A stretch of 64,000 nucleotides of DNA from Myxococcales bacterium (GCA_016709545.1 JADJMO010000006.1:124001-188000); one strand, 5' to 3'. Positions 36,445 through 47,229 are shown, numbered from the stretch's first letter. A program made the numbers and translations. The notes: generated by a model from the sequence alone, not told the origin.

Positions 36445-37014
36445 TCAGGCCGCGAAGCTGCCGAGGCCGGGCAGGTCGTCGGTGTCGAGGACGAAGGCGC
36501 GCTCGCGGGGCGTGCGCGTCGCGAACGCCTGCACGAACGCCTCCGGCAGCGTGGGCGTCGCGGGCACCGGGCCGAGCTCGGCGAGCACCTCGACCGGGGC
36601 GATGCGACCCTTCGGCCCGCGGAACTGCGCCTGGACCCGACCGATCGCGGCGAGTCGCCCGCCGACCAGGAACCGCTGCTCGAGGTAGAACCAGCGGTTG
36701 TCCCACCCGACGACGCGCGTCGCCACGGTGAAGCGCGCGAACAGCGGGAGCTCGCGCAGGAACTCCATGTGGACCCCACCGACGATGGGCACCCAGCGGC
36801 GCCGCGCGAGCTCCGGGCCGAGGCCGCTGCGTGCGATGAGATCGAAGCGCCCCACGTCCATCACCTGGAGGTAGCGCCCGTTGTTGAGGTGGCGGTTGAC
36901 GTCAGAGTCCCAGGGCGTGACGAGGAAGCTCGTCCGCACCTCGTCGAGCAGCGAGACCTTCGCCCCGAGGGTGGCGCGAGCGAGCACGGTGCCGAGTCGG
37001 ACGAAGTCGAACAT
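36445..37014 (-). CDS. Hotdog-fold acyl-CoA thioesterase-like protein
   Basis: A 189-aa protein of the 4-hydroxybenzoyl-CoA-thioesterase-like hotdog superfamily, closest in pattern to the THEM6/'thioesterase-like' group. The diagnostic stretch is 'VTPWDSDVNRHLNNGRYLQV' followed by 'MDVGRFDL', with 'WYFLEQRF'-type strand 'RWFYLEQRFLVGGRLAAIGR' later. Such enzymes hydrolyse acyl-CoA thioesters. The ATG at 37014 has a GGAGG ribosome site seven bases upstream. Its promoter region holds two matching operator-like palindromes and lies just downstream of a TetR gene on the same strand, so TetR control is likely. Confidence 0.85.
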   Translation of the reverse strand: MFDFVRLGTVLARATLGAKVSLLDEVRTSFLVTPWDSDVNRHLNNGRYLQVMDVGRFDLIARSGLGPELARRRWVPIVGGVHMEFLRELPLFARFTVATRVVGWDNRWFYLEQRFLVGGRLAAIGRVQAQFRGPKGRIAPVEVLAELGPVPATPTLPEAFVQAFATRTPRERAFVLDTDDLPGLGSFAA

Positions 37015-37027
37015 GAGAGCCTCCGGA

Positions 37028-37042
37028 GTTACCAACGGTCAC
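37028..37042. promoter_or_regulatory. TetR-type operator candidate, copy 1
   Basis: GTTACCAACGGTCAC, the reverse complement of which (GTGACCGTTGGTAAC) matches copy 2 in 14 of 15 bases. The 15-bp element is itself nearly palindromic (GT-ACC ... GGT-AC). It sits 14 bp upstream of the thioesterase start, overlapping the expected promoter/leader, where a bound repressor would block transcription. Confidence 0.6.
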
Positions 37043-37094
37043 ACGGTGTGGGTGCAGTACGCACGATCCCCCATGAAGAACGGACCATCACGAA

Positions 37095-37109
37095 GTAACC
37101 GTTGGTAAC
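37095..37109. promoter_or_regulatory. TetR-type operator candidate, copy 2
   Basis: GTAACCGTTGGTAAC, near-palindromic with arms GTaACC/GGTaAC, and an almost exact inverted copy of the element at 37028-37042, 67 bp away centre to centre. It lies between the TetR stop (37160) and the thioesterase start. Paired copies suggest cooperative repression or a binding site at the -35 region. Confidence 0.6.
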
Positions 37110-37159
37110 ATTAGGGCCGACCGCTGGAATGTCAAGGCGCCGATCCGAGCCACGGCCCC

Positions 37160-37819
37160 TCAGGGCCTCATGCCGTGCAGCGAGATGCCGAGGATGCGCA
37201 GGTAGTGGCGCTCGATCTTCGCGCGCTCGTCACCGCGGATCCGACGCTTCTGCAGGAGATCGACGTAGCCGTGGCTCAAGGTCCACAGCGCGAGGGCGAG
37301 GTCGCGCGGGGGTGCCGCGCGCAGCGTCCCTGCTTCCTGCGCCGCGACGACCTCGGACACGAGCAGATCGAACGAGGCCTCGACCGCCTCGTCGAGCGTC
37401 GGGAATCGGGCGCGCGCGCGGGCGGCCTGCGCCTCCTCGGTGCCCGGCACGGGGCCGTCGTCCAGGCGGTCGCCGAACATCACGCGGTAGGTGGAGGGGT
37501 CGTCGAGCGCGAAGCCGACGTAGGCCAGCGCCAGCGCCTCGATGCGCGCGAGGCTCCCGCGCGGGAGCTCACGCCCGGCCTCCGCCTGCGTCGTGCGCAG
37601 GCGACGGAAGCCCTCCTCCGCCAGGGCCGCGAACAGCGCCGTCTTGTCCGCGAAATGACGATACGCCGCCACGTGCGACACCCCGACCCGCGCCGCGGCC
37701 TCGCGCAGCGTGAACGCGCCCTCGCCCCCTTCGGCCACCAGCTGGGTCGCGGCGTCGATGAGCGCGCGCCGGAGGTCGCCGTGGTGGTAGCCCAGTTTCT
37801 GGGGCAGCTTCTTGGGCAC
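37160..37819 (-). CDS. TetR-family regulator (WHG-type C-terminal domain)
   Basis: A 219-aa TetR repressor. The DNA-binding domain is 'YHHGDLRRALIDAATQLVAE', 'GGEGAFTLREAAARVGVSHV', 'AAYRHFADKTALFAALAEEG'; 'YHHGDLR' and 'SHVAAYRHFADK' mark the subgroup with a TetR_C_13/WHG ligand domain ('LALAYVGFALDDPSTYRVMF' with 'GDRL'). Starts with GTG. It lies upstream of the thioesterase gene on the same strand and 26 bp from the divergent epimerase gene. The pair of palindromes between it and the thioesterase gene is its most probable target; the inducer may be an acyl-CoA or fatty acid (inference). Confidence 0.9.
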   Translation of the reverse strand: MPKKLPQKLGYHHGDLRRALIDAATQLVAEGGEGAFTLREAAARVGVSHVAAYRHFADKTALFAALAEEGFRRLRTTQAEAGRELPRGSLARIEALALAYVGFALDDPSTYRVMFGDRLDDGPVPGTEEAQAARARARFPTLDEAVEASFDLLVSEVVAAQEAGTLRAAPPRDLALALWTLSHGYVDLLQKRRIRGDERAKIERHYLRILGISLHGMRP

Positions 37820-37845
37820 CGCGGACCAGTATATCGTCCTCGGCC

Positions 37846-38855
37846 ATGGGAAAACCCGTCGCTGTCACCGGAGCCACTGGGTTCATCGGTTCTGCCGTCG
37901 TGCGCCGCCTGCTGCTCGACGGCCGGGACGTCCGCGCGATCCTCGAGCAGGGCGCGCCCACCGCTGCCCTCGACGAGGTCGAGGCCGAGACGGGGCGCAA
38001 GGTCGATCGCGCGATCGCCGACGTCGCCGACTTCGAGGGCATGCGGCGCGCGCTCGACGGCTGCGCCTCGCTCCACCACCTGGCGGCGATCTACAAGACC
38101 TGGCTCCCCGATCCCACGCCGATCTACCGCGTGAACGTCGAGGGCACGACCGCGACCCTCCTCGCCGCGCAGCACGTGGGCTCCGGCGCGTCGTCTACAC
38201 CTCGAGCATCGCCGCCGTCGGGTTGCCGGAGGGCCGCGCGCTCGCCGACGAGTCCACCCGCTTCGATCTGTTCCCGATCGCCAACGAGTACATCCTCACC
38301 AAGTGGCTCTCCGAGCGGGTCGCGCTGCAGTTCGCGGCCGCCGGTCTGCCCGTCGTGATCGTGAACCCGGCGTTCCCGTTCGGGCCGCGGGATCTCGCGC
38401 CGACCCCGACGGGCAAGATCGTCCTCGCGCTCCTGCGCGGCGAGGTGCCCGGCGTCTCCGAGGGCGGCTTCAACTGCGTCGACGTCGACACCGTCGCCGC
38501 CGGCCACGTGCTCGCCGAAGAGAAGGGGCGGGTCGGGGAGCGCTACATCCTCGGCGACCACAACGTCACGCTGCGCGAGCTGTTCCAGGTCGTCTGCGAC
38601 ATCGGCGGGGTCAAGGCGCCCTGGCTCCCGATCCCGAGCGGGCTCGCCGCCGGGATCGGCCTCGGCATCGAGCTCTGGGCCGACTGGGTGAGCCACGAGG
38701 AGCCGCGCGGCACCTACAAGTCCATCCGCTACGCGCAGCGTCACGCCTGGTTCGACCCGACAAAAGCCCGGCGCGAGCTCGGTCTGCCCACGGTTCCCCT
38801 GCGCGCTTCGCTCGAGCGGGCGGTGGCCTGGTTCCGCGAACGCCGGATGGTTTGA
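37846..38855 (+). CDS. NAD-dependent epimerase/dihydroflavonol reductase-like SDR, frameshifted
   Basis: About 336 aa after correction, an extended short-chain dehydrogenase. NAD motif 'VAVTGATGFIGSAVVRRLLL', then 'CASLHHLAAIYKTWLPDPTP' and 'IYRVNVEGTTATLLAAQHVG'. One base is missing at 38178-38181; beyond it the next frame continues with 'LRRVVYTSSIAAVGLPEGRA', the Tyr-x3-Lys catalytic pair in 'ANEYILTKWLSERVAL' and the family segment 'PVVIVNPAFPFGPRDLAPTP'. Hopanoid-associated sugar epimerases (HpnA-like) and dihydroflavonol reductases share this pattern. Divergent from the TetR gene. Confidence 0.85.
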
Positions 38856-38915
38856 CGGTACTTCACGGCCGAGGAAGCTTGACGACCTCATGCCGCGTCC
38901 ACAGGGTGCCTGCAC

Positions 38916-39419
38916 ATGTTCCTGAAGAGGCTCGTCGTCGGGCTCGTGCTCGGCGTGGTGATCGGCGGGTTGTTCGGCTTCGGCCTGGCCCAGGCCAGCA
39001 CCGGCTTGATGGCGGGTGGCCTCGGCTACCTGCTCGCGGCCGCGGTGGGCGTCCTCACCGGCCTCGTCGCGGGCAAGCCGATCTGGGCCAAGGGCGCGCA
39101 GATCGAGGCCGGCCTCAAGGCCTTCTTCGGCGCCCTCCTCGGCGCGGGAATCCTGCTCGGCCTGCGGTTCATTCCGGTGAGCCTCCCCGGCCTCGCCGGC
39201 ATCCCCGGTGCCGAACTCGGGCGCCACGCCGTCGCCTCGCTCGCCGCCGTCTCCACCCTGCTGGCCATCTTCTACGAGCTCGACAACACGAGCGGCCCCG
39301 AACCCGAGGGCGACAAGAAGCGGGTCGACACGTCCGGAGCCGCCAAGTCGCGCGTCGCCGAAGAGAGCGGCGACGACGAGGCCGAACCGGCCGCGGAGAA
39401 GAAGAAGGGCAAGGCCTGA
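38916..39419 (+). CDS. Small inner-membrane protein, unknown function
   Basis: A 167-aa protein with four predicted membrane helices ('RLVVGLVLGVVIGGLFGFGL', 'GLGYLLAAAVGVLTGLVAGK', 'FFGALLGAGILLGLRFIPV', 'AVASLAAVSTLLAIFYELD'), several with Gly-xxx-Gly spacing, and a charged C-terminal tail (EEKKKGKA type) in the cytoplasm. Between helices two and three is 'PIWAKGAQIEAGLKAF'. I do not recognise a family. It precedes the Ser/Thr kinase gene by 55 bp and could be cotranscribed. Confidence 0.7.
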   Translation: MFLKRLVVGLVLGVVIGGLFGFGLAQASTGLMAGGLGYLLAAAVGVLTGLVAGKPIWAKGAQIEAGLKAFFGALLGAGILLGLRFIPVSLPGLAGIPGAELGRHAVASLAAVSTLLAIFYELDNTSGPEPEGDKKRVDTSGAAKSRVAEESGDDEAEPAAEKKKGKA

Positions 39420-39474
39420 CCGAAGAGCTCGGTCTGGACTTGCGCTCGTTCGCGGAGCAGTGGAGCCTCGGCGG

Positions 39475-40833
39475 GTGACCGCCACGATCGCCATCGAGCC
39501 AGCACGCCTGGCCGACCTCGTGCTCGGGGGTCTCGTGCACTCGGATCTGGTCTCGGTCTCGATCGTGCCCGACACCAACATGGCCACCCTCGAGCTCGAG
39601 TACGCGGCCGGCAACGTCGACCGATTCGTCGTCGCCCCCGACGTCGCCATGGCGGCGTGCGTGCGTCTCGCCCTCGCGGCCCGGCTCGACGTGCTCGCCG
39701 AGGCCGGCTCCCCGGAGGGCGCGGCCAACGTCACCCGCATGGCGGTGCGCGTCGGCGCCGATCGGGCCGACCTCCTCGTGTCGGTGTCGGCGCGACGCAC
39801 GGGGCTCGAGGCGGAGCTCCACCTGCTCGGCCGCAACGGGCGCCCGCTCGCCTCGCGGCGCATCGTGTCGCTGCGTCGTTGCCCGACGTGCAAGGCGTTC
39901 TACCCGGGGCAGGCCGTGCGCTGCACCGTCGACCAGAGCGAGCTCGTCGAGGTGATCGAGCGCCCCGAGCCGGGCGGCACCATCGGGCACTACCGCATCG
40001 ATCGCCTGATCGGCGAGGGCGGCGACGGGCTCGTGTTCGCCGGGGAGCACGCCGTCATCGGGCGGCCCGTGGCCATCAAGCTCCTGCACCGCTCGTTCGC
40101 CGACGAGCCGCTCGCCGCGCGCCGGTTCGTGGGCGAGGCGCGCGCGATCTCGCGCCTCCACCACGAGAACGTCGTCGAGGTCACCGACTTCGGGCTGCTC
40201 GCCGATCGCCGCCCGTTCATCGTGATGGAGCTGCTCGTCGGCCGCTCGCTCCACGTGATCATGGACGAGGAGGGGCCCCTCGAGGTCGCGCGCGCGCTCT
40301 ACATCGCGCGGGCCATCGCCGAGGGGCTCGGCGCGGCGCACACCGCGGGGGTGGTCCACAACGATCTCAAGCCGAGCAACGTCCTCCTGCCCGAGGGCTG
40401 GCACGAACATCGTCCGCGCCTGAAGGTCCTCGATTTCGGCGCGGCTTCGGCCCGCGGCGAGCGCCAGGCCACCGCCGAGGGCGAGGTGTTCGGGACCCCG
40501 TTCTACATGGCGCCCGAGCACACGCGCGGCCTGCCCACCGACGGGCGCTCCGATCTCTACTCGCTCGGGGTGGTGCTGTTCGAGATGCTCGACGGCGAGC
40601 TGCCCTTCGAGGGCGACGACGCCGCGGTGATCGCGCGCGCCCACGCCTTCTCGGCGGTGCGCCCCATCGAGCGCGCCGAGGGGCCGCTGCCCCCCGCGGT
40701 CGCCAAGATCGTCAGCCGCTGCCTGCGCAAGTCGCCCGCCGAGCGCCCGCAGTCGGCGCTCGAGTTCGTCACCCTCGTGGACGAGGCGCTCGAGATCCTG
40801 GGTCGGCCGGCCTGGATGCGGTGGATGCCGTGA
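39475..40833 (+). CDS. Serine/threonine protein kinase with N-terminal sensor-like domain
   Basis: A 452-aa Hanks-type kinase. The first 165 residues are an unknown domain ending in a zinc-ribbon-like 'RRCPTCKAFYPGQAVRCTVD'. The kinase domain spans about 172-440: Gly loop 'LIGEGGDGLVFAGEH', Lys in 'PVAIKLLH', catalytic loop 'GVVHNDLKPSNVLL' (Asn in place of the usual Arg before Asp), 'LDFGAAS', and 'GTPFYMAPEHTRGLPTDGRS' then 'DLYSLGVVLFEM'. No membrane helix follows the kinase, so it appears soluble. The non-RD catalytic loop implies activation without loop phosphorylation. The GTG start is the best available. The stop overlaps the response regulator start (GTGA). Confidence 0.88.
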   Translation: MTATIAIEPARLADLVLGGLVHSDLVSVSIVPDTNMATLELEYAAGNVDRFVVAPDVAMAACVRLALAARLDVLAEAGSPEGAANVTRMAVRVGADRADLLVSVSARRTGLEAELHLLGRNGRPLASRRIVSLRRCPTCKAFYPGQAVRCTVDQSELVEVIERPEPGGTIGHYRIDRLIGEGGDGLVFAGEHAVIGRPVAIKLLHRSFADEPLAARRFVGEARAISRLHHENVVEVTDFGLLADRRPFIVMELLVGRSLHVIMDEEGPLEVARALYIARAIAEGLGAAHTAGVVHNDLKPSNVLLPEGWHEHRPRLKVLDFGAASARGERQATAEGEVFGTPFYMAPEHTRGLPTDGRSDLYSLGVVLFEMLDGELPFEGDDAAVIARAHAFSAVRPIERAEGPLPPAVAKIVSRCLRKSPAERPQSALEFVTLVDEALEILGRPAWMRWMP

Positions 40834-41402
40834 GCGAGCCCTCGCCCGTCAGCGTGCTCTTCGTCGACGACGAAGCGCTCATCCTGCAGACCATCCAGCG
40901 CATCCTCCGCGGCGGCACCCTCGAGGTGCTCGTCGCGTCCGACGCGAAGGAGGCCATGCGCATCCTCGACGAGCGGCGCGTCGACGTCCTCGTCTCCGAC
41001 ATCGACATGCCCGGCATGGACGGCCTCGCGCTGATCGCGTGGACCCGCAAGCAGCACCCGACCACGCTGCGCATGGTGCTGAGCGGCCACGGCACGCTCG
41101 AGCGCGCCCTCGAGGCCATCAACGAGGGCGAGGTGCAGCGGTTCTTCGCCAAGCCGTTCGACGCGCGGGCCTTCCGGTTCGCGCTCGAGTCGCTCGCCGA
41201 GCGCATCGATCGCCTGCGGCGCGACGGCGAGGACCGCGCGCGCGAGGCGCGTCGGGCCGACCTGATCCAGTGGGTCGAGAGCCGTCACCCCGGGATCAGC
41301 GAGATCGAGCGCGACGAGGACGGCACGGTGGTGCTCGACCTCGAGCGCCTGCGCACCGGGCCCGAGCTCGGGAGCATGGTCCCGGCCGAGCCCAAGCTCT
41401 GA
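40830..41402 (+). CDS. Response regulator receiver protein (RpfG-like receiver, no output domain)
   Basis: A 190-aa protein with one receiver domain: acidic pocket 'VLFVDDEALILQTIQRILRG', phosphoacceptor Asp57 in 'VLVSDIDMPGMDG', Thr/Ser in 'RMVLSGHGTLERALEAINEG' and Lys108 in 'RFFAKPFDARAFRFAL'. The remaining 70 residues are charged, without a DNA-binding, GGDEF or HD-GYP domain. Such stand-alone receivers act by protein contact. Its start overlaps the kinase stop (GTGA), tying a Ser/Thr kinase to a two-component receiver. Confidence 0.9.
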   Translation: MSEPSPVSVLFVDDEALILQTIQRILRGGTLEVLVASDAKEAMRILDERRVDVLVSDIDMPGMDGLALIAWTRKQHPTTLRMVLSGHGTLERALEAINEGEVQRFFAKPFDARAFRFALESLAERIDRLRRDGEDRAREARRADLIQWVESRHPGISEIERDEDGTVVLDLERLRTGPELGSMVPAEPKL

Positions 41403-41456
41403 TCCGCTGCGAGTCCTGCTTCGGGCGCCCGTGGAGGCGGCCTCACGCTTCACCGA

Positions 41457-43853
<2,397 letters not shown>

Positions 43854-44056
43854 CTCGATCGTGTACCGCGGCCTGGCCGCCAGGGCGAGTCCAAGAGTCG
43901 TGCCAGCTCCGCCCTTTCGCGGCGAACCTCGGGAGAAACCGCGAGGCGTGCGGGTCGGCCCGTGGATGGGCTCCACCCACCTGCTGCGACCGAAATGACC
44001 AATGGCTGTCCTTGGCCATAGACATCACGTGCAACCAAGGGCGAAACTGAGCATCG

Positions 44057-44464
44057 ATGTCTTTGCACAAGAGGGTGTTGGTCGCTGGGGTGATGGGCGC
44101 TGCCCTCGCCGCCTCCAGCGCCGCCTCGGCAGACATCACGCCCCTCGGCTCCATCAACCTGCTCGGCATGCACCACAGCATGGCCTTCTCGGAGCCCACG
44201 CTGCGGGCCCGCCGCACCTACGAGATCATCGCCAGCCTCCCGGTGGCGAGCTCGATCGACCAGACCTACGACCTGCGCGGCTTCGTGGCCCCCGTCGTGG
44301 ACGCCCAGGTCAAGCTGGCGGCCAAGGTGGTGCTCGGCTTCCCGCTCGGCATCTCGGGCAAGCACGTGTTCACGGCCGACTTCGGCGACCGCACCCGCGT
44401 GGCCTTCGGCCCCTCCGATGGCTTCGGCCGCGGCGGCCTGTTCTCGCTGAAGACCGAGTTCTGA
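44057..44464 (+). CDS. Small secreted protein, unknown function
   Basis: A 135-aa protein with a clear signal peptide (KRVLVAGVMGAALAASSAAS-ADI). The mature part has strands 'PLGSINLLGMHHSM', 'RRTYEIIASLPVA' and 'VDAQVKLAAKVVLGFPLGIS' and ends in Phe ('LKTEF'), consistent with a small barrel-like or periplasmic protein. I recognise no family. Upstream 203 bp are gene-free and AT-richer. The stop lies 23 bp before the cytidine deaminase start. Confidence 0.6.
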   Translation: MSLHKRVLVAGVMGAALAASSAASADITPLGSINLLGMHHSMAFSEPTLRARRTYEIIASLPVASSIDQTYDLRGFVAPVVDAQVKLAAKVVLGFPLGISGKHVFTADFGDRTRVAFGPSDGFGRGGLFSLKTEF

Positions 44465-44487
44465 GCGGATCGGCTATCGTCGCAGGC

Positions 44488-44922
44488 ATGGCCTTCGACG
44501 AGAACGATCCTGCCTGGGCGCCGTTGATCGCGGCCGCGGTGGCGGTCCGCGCGCGGGCGTACGCGCCGTACTCGAACTACCTCGTCGGTGCCGCCGTGCT
44601 CTGCGACGACGGGTCGATCGCCTCGGGCTGCAACGTCGAGAACGCCTCCTACGGCGGCACCATCTGCGCCGAGCGCAACGCCGTCTGGCACGCGGTGGCG
44701 ACGGGCCGGCGCCGGTTCTCGGCATGCGTGGTGGTGACGCGAGGGCCTGCGCCGGGGGCGCCCTGCGGGATGTGCCGGCAGGTGCTGGTGGAGTTCGAGG
44801 CCGACCTCCCGATCCTGCTGGTGGCGTGGGACGACGCCGCGGGCCGTGAGCTGGCGCGCCGGCACGCTTCTTTGTCCGGTCTCCTGCCGGAGGCCTTCCG
44901 GCCGAGCGCGCTGCTACCCTGA
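44488..44922 (+). CDS. cdd: Cytidine deaminase
   Basis: A 144-aa zinc enzyme converting cytidine and deoxycytidine to uridine compounds in pyrimidine salvage. 'AYAPYSNYLVGAAVL' and 'GCNVENASYGGTICAERNAV' carry the zinc Cys and catalytic Glu (CAE); 'GAPCGMCRQVLVEF' gives the other two zinc cysteines. Length fits the small tetrameric class. It stands apart from other pyrimidine genes. Confidence 0.95.
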   Translation: MAFDENDPAWAPLIAAAVAVRARAYAPYSNYLVGAAVLCDDGSIASGCNVENASYGGTICAERNAVWHAVATGRRRFSACVVVTRGPAPGAPCGMCRQVLVEFEADLPILLVAWDDAAGRELARRHASLSGLLPEAFRPSALLP

Positions 44923-44978
44923 GACCCACGGCTCGCTACTTGATGAATTGTTAGCGCGCCGTCGCCGGAGGGTGACAA

Positions 44979-44990
44979 TAGATCAATCTA
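44979..44990. promoter_or_regulatory. AT-rich 12-bp palindrome upstream of a lipoprotein gene
   Basis: TAGATCAATCTA is a 5-2-5 perfect inverted repeat, 18 bp upstream of the ATG at 45009, in the AT-rich patch between cdd and the lipoprotein gene. It could be an operator or promoter element. Confidence 0.35.
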
Positions 44991-45008
44991 GTCGCAACCT
45001 TGAGGGAC

Positions 45009-45773
45009 ATGAAGAAGTCCCCCTTCTGGTTGCTCGGGTTCCTGCTGGCGGGCTGTGGTGGCGACGACTTCCAGGTCGCCGTCTCCGAGGACGCCGCGTT
45101 GGAGGACACCGCCACCCTCGACACGCAGGTGGACACGGGGGCAGACACGCGACCCGACACCACGACCACCGCCGACACACCGGCGGAGGTGAGCGACACG
45201 CTGGCGGACGCTGCGGATGGCTCCGTGGACTCTGCCGACAGCAAGAGCGACGTCGCGACGGACGTGGCCGACGTGTCCACCGACAGCGCGCCGGACGTCG
45301 CGACGGACAGCGCGATCGACTCGGTCACGACGATCGATGCACCGCTCGACGTGCTGGCGTGCGAGGCGCCCGTGACCTGCTACGTGGACAAGGACGAGGA
45401 CGGCTACCCGGCGACCGGCGCGAAGTCGTTCTTCGCGTGCGAGTGCCCGAAGGGGAGCACGATCAAGAGCCCGTCGGTGGTGGTCGACTGCAACGACGAG
45501 GACTCGCGGGTCCACCCGGGTGCGACGGCCTTCCAGACGACGGCCTACTGCGTCCCCGGCACCGGGTGCGCGACGAAGTCGTTCGACTACGACTGCAACG
45601 GGACCGAAGACAAGCAGTACACGGTGAAGTTCTCGAGCTGCAGCCTCGGTTGTGTCGGCGAAGGCCTCGCGGTGGAGCCACCGGCCTGCGGTGCCACCGC
45701 CGGCTACACGACGTGCCGGTTCGCGGTCCTCTGCAACAAGGACAGCTCGACGGTCACGCAGGGGTGTCGCTAG
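45009..45773 (+). CDS. Lipoprotein with MopE-like metal-binding motif
   Basis: A 254-aa predicted surface lipoprotein. Lipobox 'FLLAGC' near residue 15, a Thr/Asp/Ser/Ala-rich spacer to about 110, then the repeat of the MopE/putative metal-binding family: 'CYVDKDEDGYPATGA', 'DCNDEDSRVHPGATAF' and 'SFDYDCNGTEDKQY'. These DxDxDG-type loops bind calcium, or copper in MopE. The remaining cysteines probably pair. The frame is open to a TTG at 45000, but ATG at 45009 is the better start. It overlaps the convergent next gene by 4 bp. Confidence 0.82.
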   Translation: MKKSPFWLLGFLLAGCGGDDFQVAVSEDAALEDTATLDTQVDTGADTRPDTTTTADTPAEVSDTLADAADGSVDSADSKSDVATDVADVSTDSAPDVATDSAIDSVTTIDAPLDVLACEAPVTCYVDKDEDGYPATGAKSFFACECPKGSTIKSPSVVVDCNDEDSRVHPGATAFQTTAYCVPGTGCATKSFDYDCNGTEDKQYTVKFSSCSLGCVGEGLAVEPPACGATAGYTTCRFAVLCNKDSSTVTQGCR

Positions 45774-46621
45774 AAGGTCGCGACCAGGTCGAGCTTGGCG
45801 TGGCCCGGACCGACGGTGGGCGCCAGCGCGACGGAGCTCCAGGTCGAGCGGCGCGCGAGGACGGCCGAATCCACGATGACGGTCAGGAGGCCCATGAACG
45901 CGACCGCGACGATGGGCGTGAGGGTCGAACTCTCGGACTTGGGAAGCAGGTAGGGCAACCCGACGGTCGCTCCACGCATGAGGACGGAGACCAGCGCGCT
46001 CTTCGGCTGTCCATGGACCAGGTGGAGGACTGGACCGCTGGTCACGAACACGAGTGCGGCGAGTTCGGCTCGACGCGTTCCGAACAGCACGAGCGGTGTG
46101 CCCACGAGGTCGAGCAGGAGGAACCCGCCCCCATACCAATCGGCCGGGCTCGGAGCTGGAGGGCTCTCCGGAGGTGGGGGCTCGGGTGTGGAAGGAAAGG
46201 CCTTGGTGAGCGCCCCTCGGGCGTCGACACAGACCTGGTCGTCGCTCGGGACGACCGTCGCGGACCTGGACTCGAACACCGTGGGTGCCTCGAGCGAGCC
46301 GAGAGGGCGGACTTCGGGAGCCTCGTCGGAGTGGAGTCCGACGCAGCCTGCGCCGACCGTGAGCAGCGTCGCGCAGAAGCCGCTGCAACCCACGTCGACG
46401 AAGCCGGACGTGGGCGGATCGTACGCGGTGATCACCCCGTCGGCGTTCGCGTGACCGACGGCGAAGGCGCCGAAGACCCTGACCACGGTGGCCGAGCGGC
46501 TCACCACGTGATCGACGGCGACCACCGTGCTCGGCGAGGAGGTCTTGGCGTCTGCCTCGGCGACCGGCGCGAACGTGAGCGTGAGCGCCGTCAGCAACGC
46601 AGCGTGGCGGACCCGACTCAT
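45770..46621 (-). CDS. Membrane-associated secreted protein, unknown function
   Basis: A 283-aa protein with signal peptide (AALLTALTLTFAPVAEA). Residues 25-150 form a Cys-containing exported domain (GCSGFCATLLTVGAGCVGLH), followed by a Pro-rich linker (PEPPPPESPPAPSPA) and three to four hydrophobic helices ('FLLLDLVGTPLVLF', 'LAALVFVTSGPVLHLVHG', 'IVAVAFMGLLTVIVDSAVL'). The mix of Pro linker and helices is common in unnamed myxobacterial envelope proteins. I do not recognise the family. Convergent with the preceding lipoprotein gene. Confidence 0.65.
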   Translation of the reverse strand: MSRVRHAALLTALTLTFAPVAEADAKTSSPSTVVAVDHVVSRSATVVRVFGAFAVGHANADGVITAYDPPTSGFVDVGCSGFCATLLTVGAGCVGLHSDEAPEVRPLGSLEAPTVFESRSATVVPSDDQVCVDARGALTKAFPSTPEPPPPESPPAPSPADWYGGGFLLLDLVGTPLVLFGTRRAELAALVFVTSGPVLHLVHGQPKSALVSVLMRGATVGLPYLLPKSESSTLTPIVAVAFMGLLTVIVDSAVLARRSTWSSVALAPTVGPGHAKLDLVATF

Positions 46622-46676
46622 GGAGGAGACGTTACCGAGCGGCCGCTGCGCGAGACATGGTCAAAAGTTGTCGCGG

Positions 46677-47117
46677 TCAGGTCGTCTTCGCGCCGCAGCA
46701 CGTGCAGTGCCCGAGGGACTGCAGGCTGATCTTGCCGCAGTACCTGCAGGCCACCATCGGCTCGGCGTCGCTCCCGCGGTAGTCGCCACCGTTGGCGAGG
46801 AAGCCCCGCGCGGCGCGGACGGCCGCGTCGGCGCGTCCCTCGGCGAACTTGACGTCGCTCTCGGTCCAGTACGAGGCGACGATGCCGGTGGTGAACTCGA
46901 AGTGGAGGCCGCCCGCCCGTGCCGCGACGTACACGTGGTGGGTGTGCTTCTCGGGGGCCGTGGTGAACCAGGTGCCGTCGAACTTCAGGTGCACCTTGGC
47001 ATCGGTCCGCTTCTCGAGCGCGTAGCCGATCTGCACGAAGTAGCCGACCGCGGCGTCGCGCACGACGTCGGGGTCACCTTCACATGCCTTGTCGAACTCG
47101 CATCCGTTGAGGGTCAT
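46677..47117 (-). CDS. Small protein with C-terminal zinc ribbon, unknown function
   Basis: A 146-aa protein. The N-terminal 110 residues look like a small alpha/beta domain ('VGYFVQIGYALEKRTDAKVH', 'HHVYVAARAGGLHFEFTTG') with no family I recognise; the last 25 residues form a zinc ribbon, 'ACRYCGKISLQSLGHCTCCG', with two CxxC pairs. Zinc ribbons of this sort mediate protein or nucleic-acid contact. It is divergent from the start of the fatty-acid-like cassette, 112 bp away. Confidence 0.65.
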   Translation of the reverse strand: MTLNGCEFDKACEGDPDVVRDAAVGYFVQIGYALEKRTDAKVHLKFDGTWFTTAPEKHTHHVYVAARAGGLHFEFTTGIVASYWTESDVKFAEGRADAAVRAARGFLANGGDYRGSDAEPMVACRYCGKISLQSLGHCTCCGAKTT

Positions 47118-47229
47118 GCAGGGAGGCTTTCAGAGGCCGCCGGCTTGATCAAGAGACAGGGCAGATCGCCTCCCTGTCGTCGTCGAAATGACCATGGTCG
47201 ACCGCGGGTCCGCGAAGGATCATGGGAGC

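Noticed and set aside
39420..39478. Peptide-like string 'LTEELGLDLRSFAEQWSLGG' just before the kinase gene
   Set aside because: It looks protein-like but has no start codon in frame and ends at a TGA overlapping the kinase start. It might be an N-terminal extension hidden by another indel, but evidence is too thin.
44000..44056. Inverted repeats (CCTTGG/CCAAGG, ATGGC/GCCAT) upstream of the small secreted protein
   Set aside because: Arms are only five to six bases and common by chance; they are not placed convincingly relative to a promoter.
44488..44922. The longer open frame starting at 44002 as the cytidine deaminase start
   Set aside because: Residues before 44488 are shadow of the preceding secreted-protein gene; the ATG at 44488 gives the normal family N-terminus.
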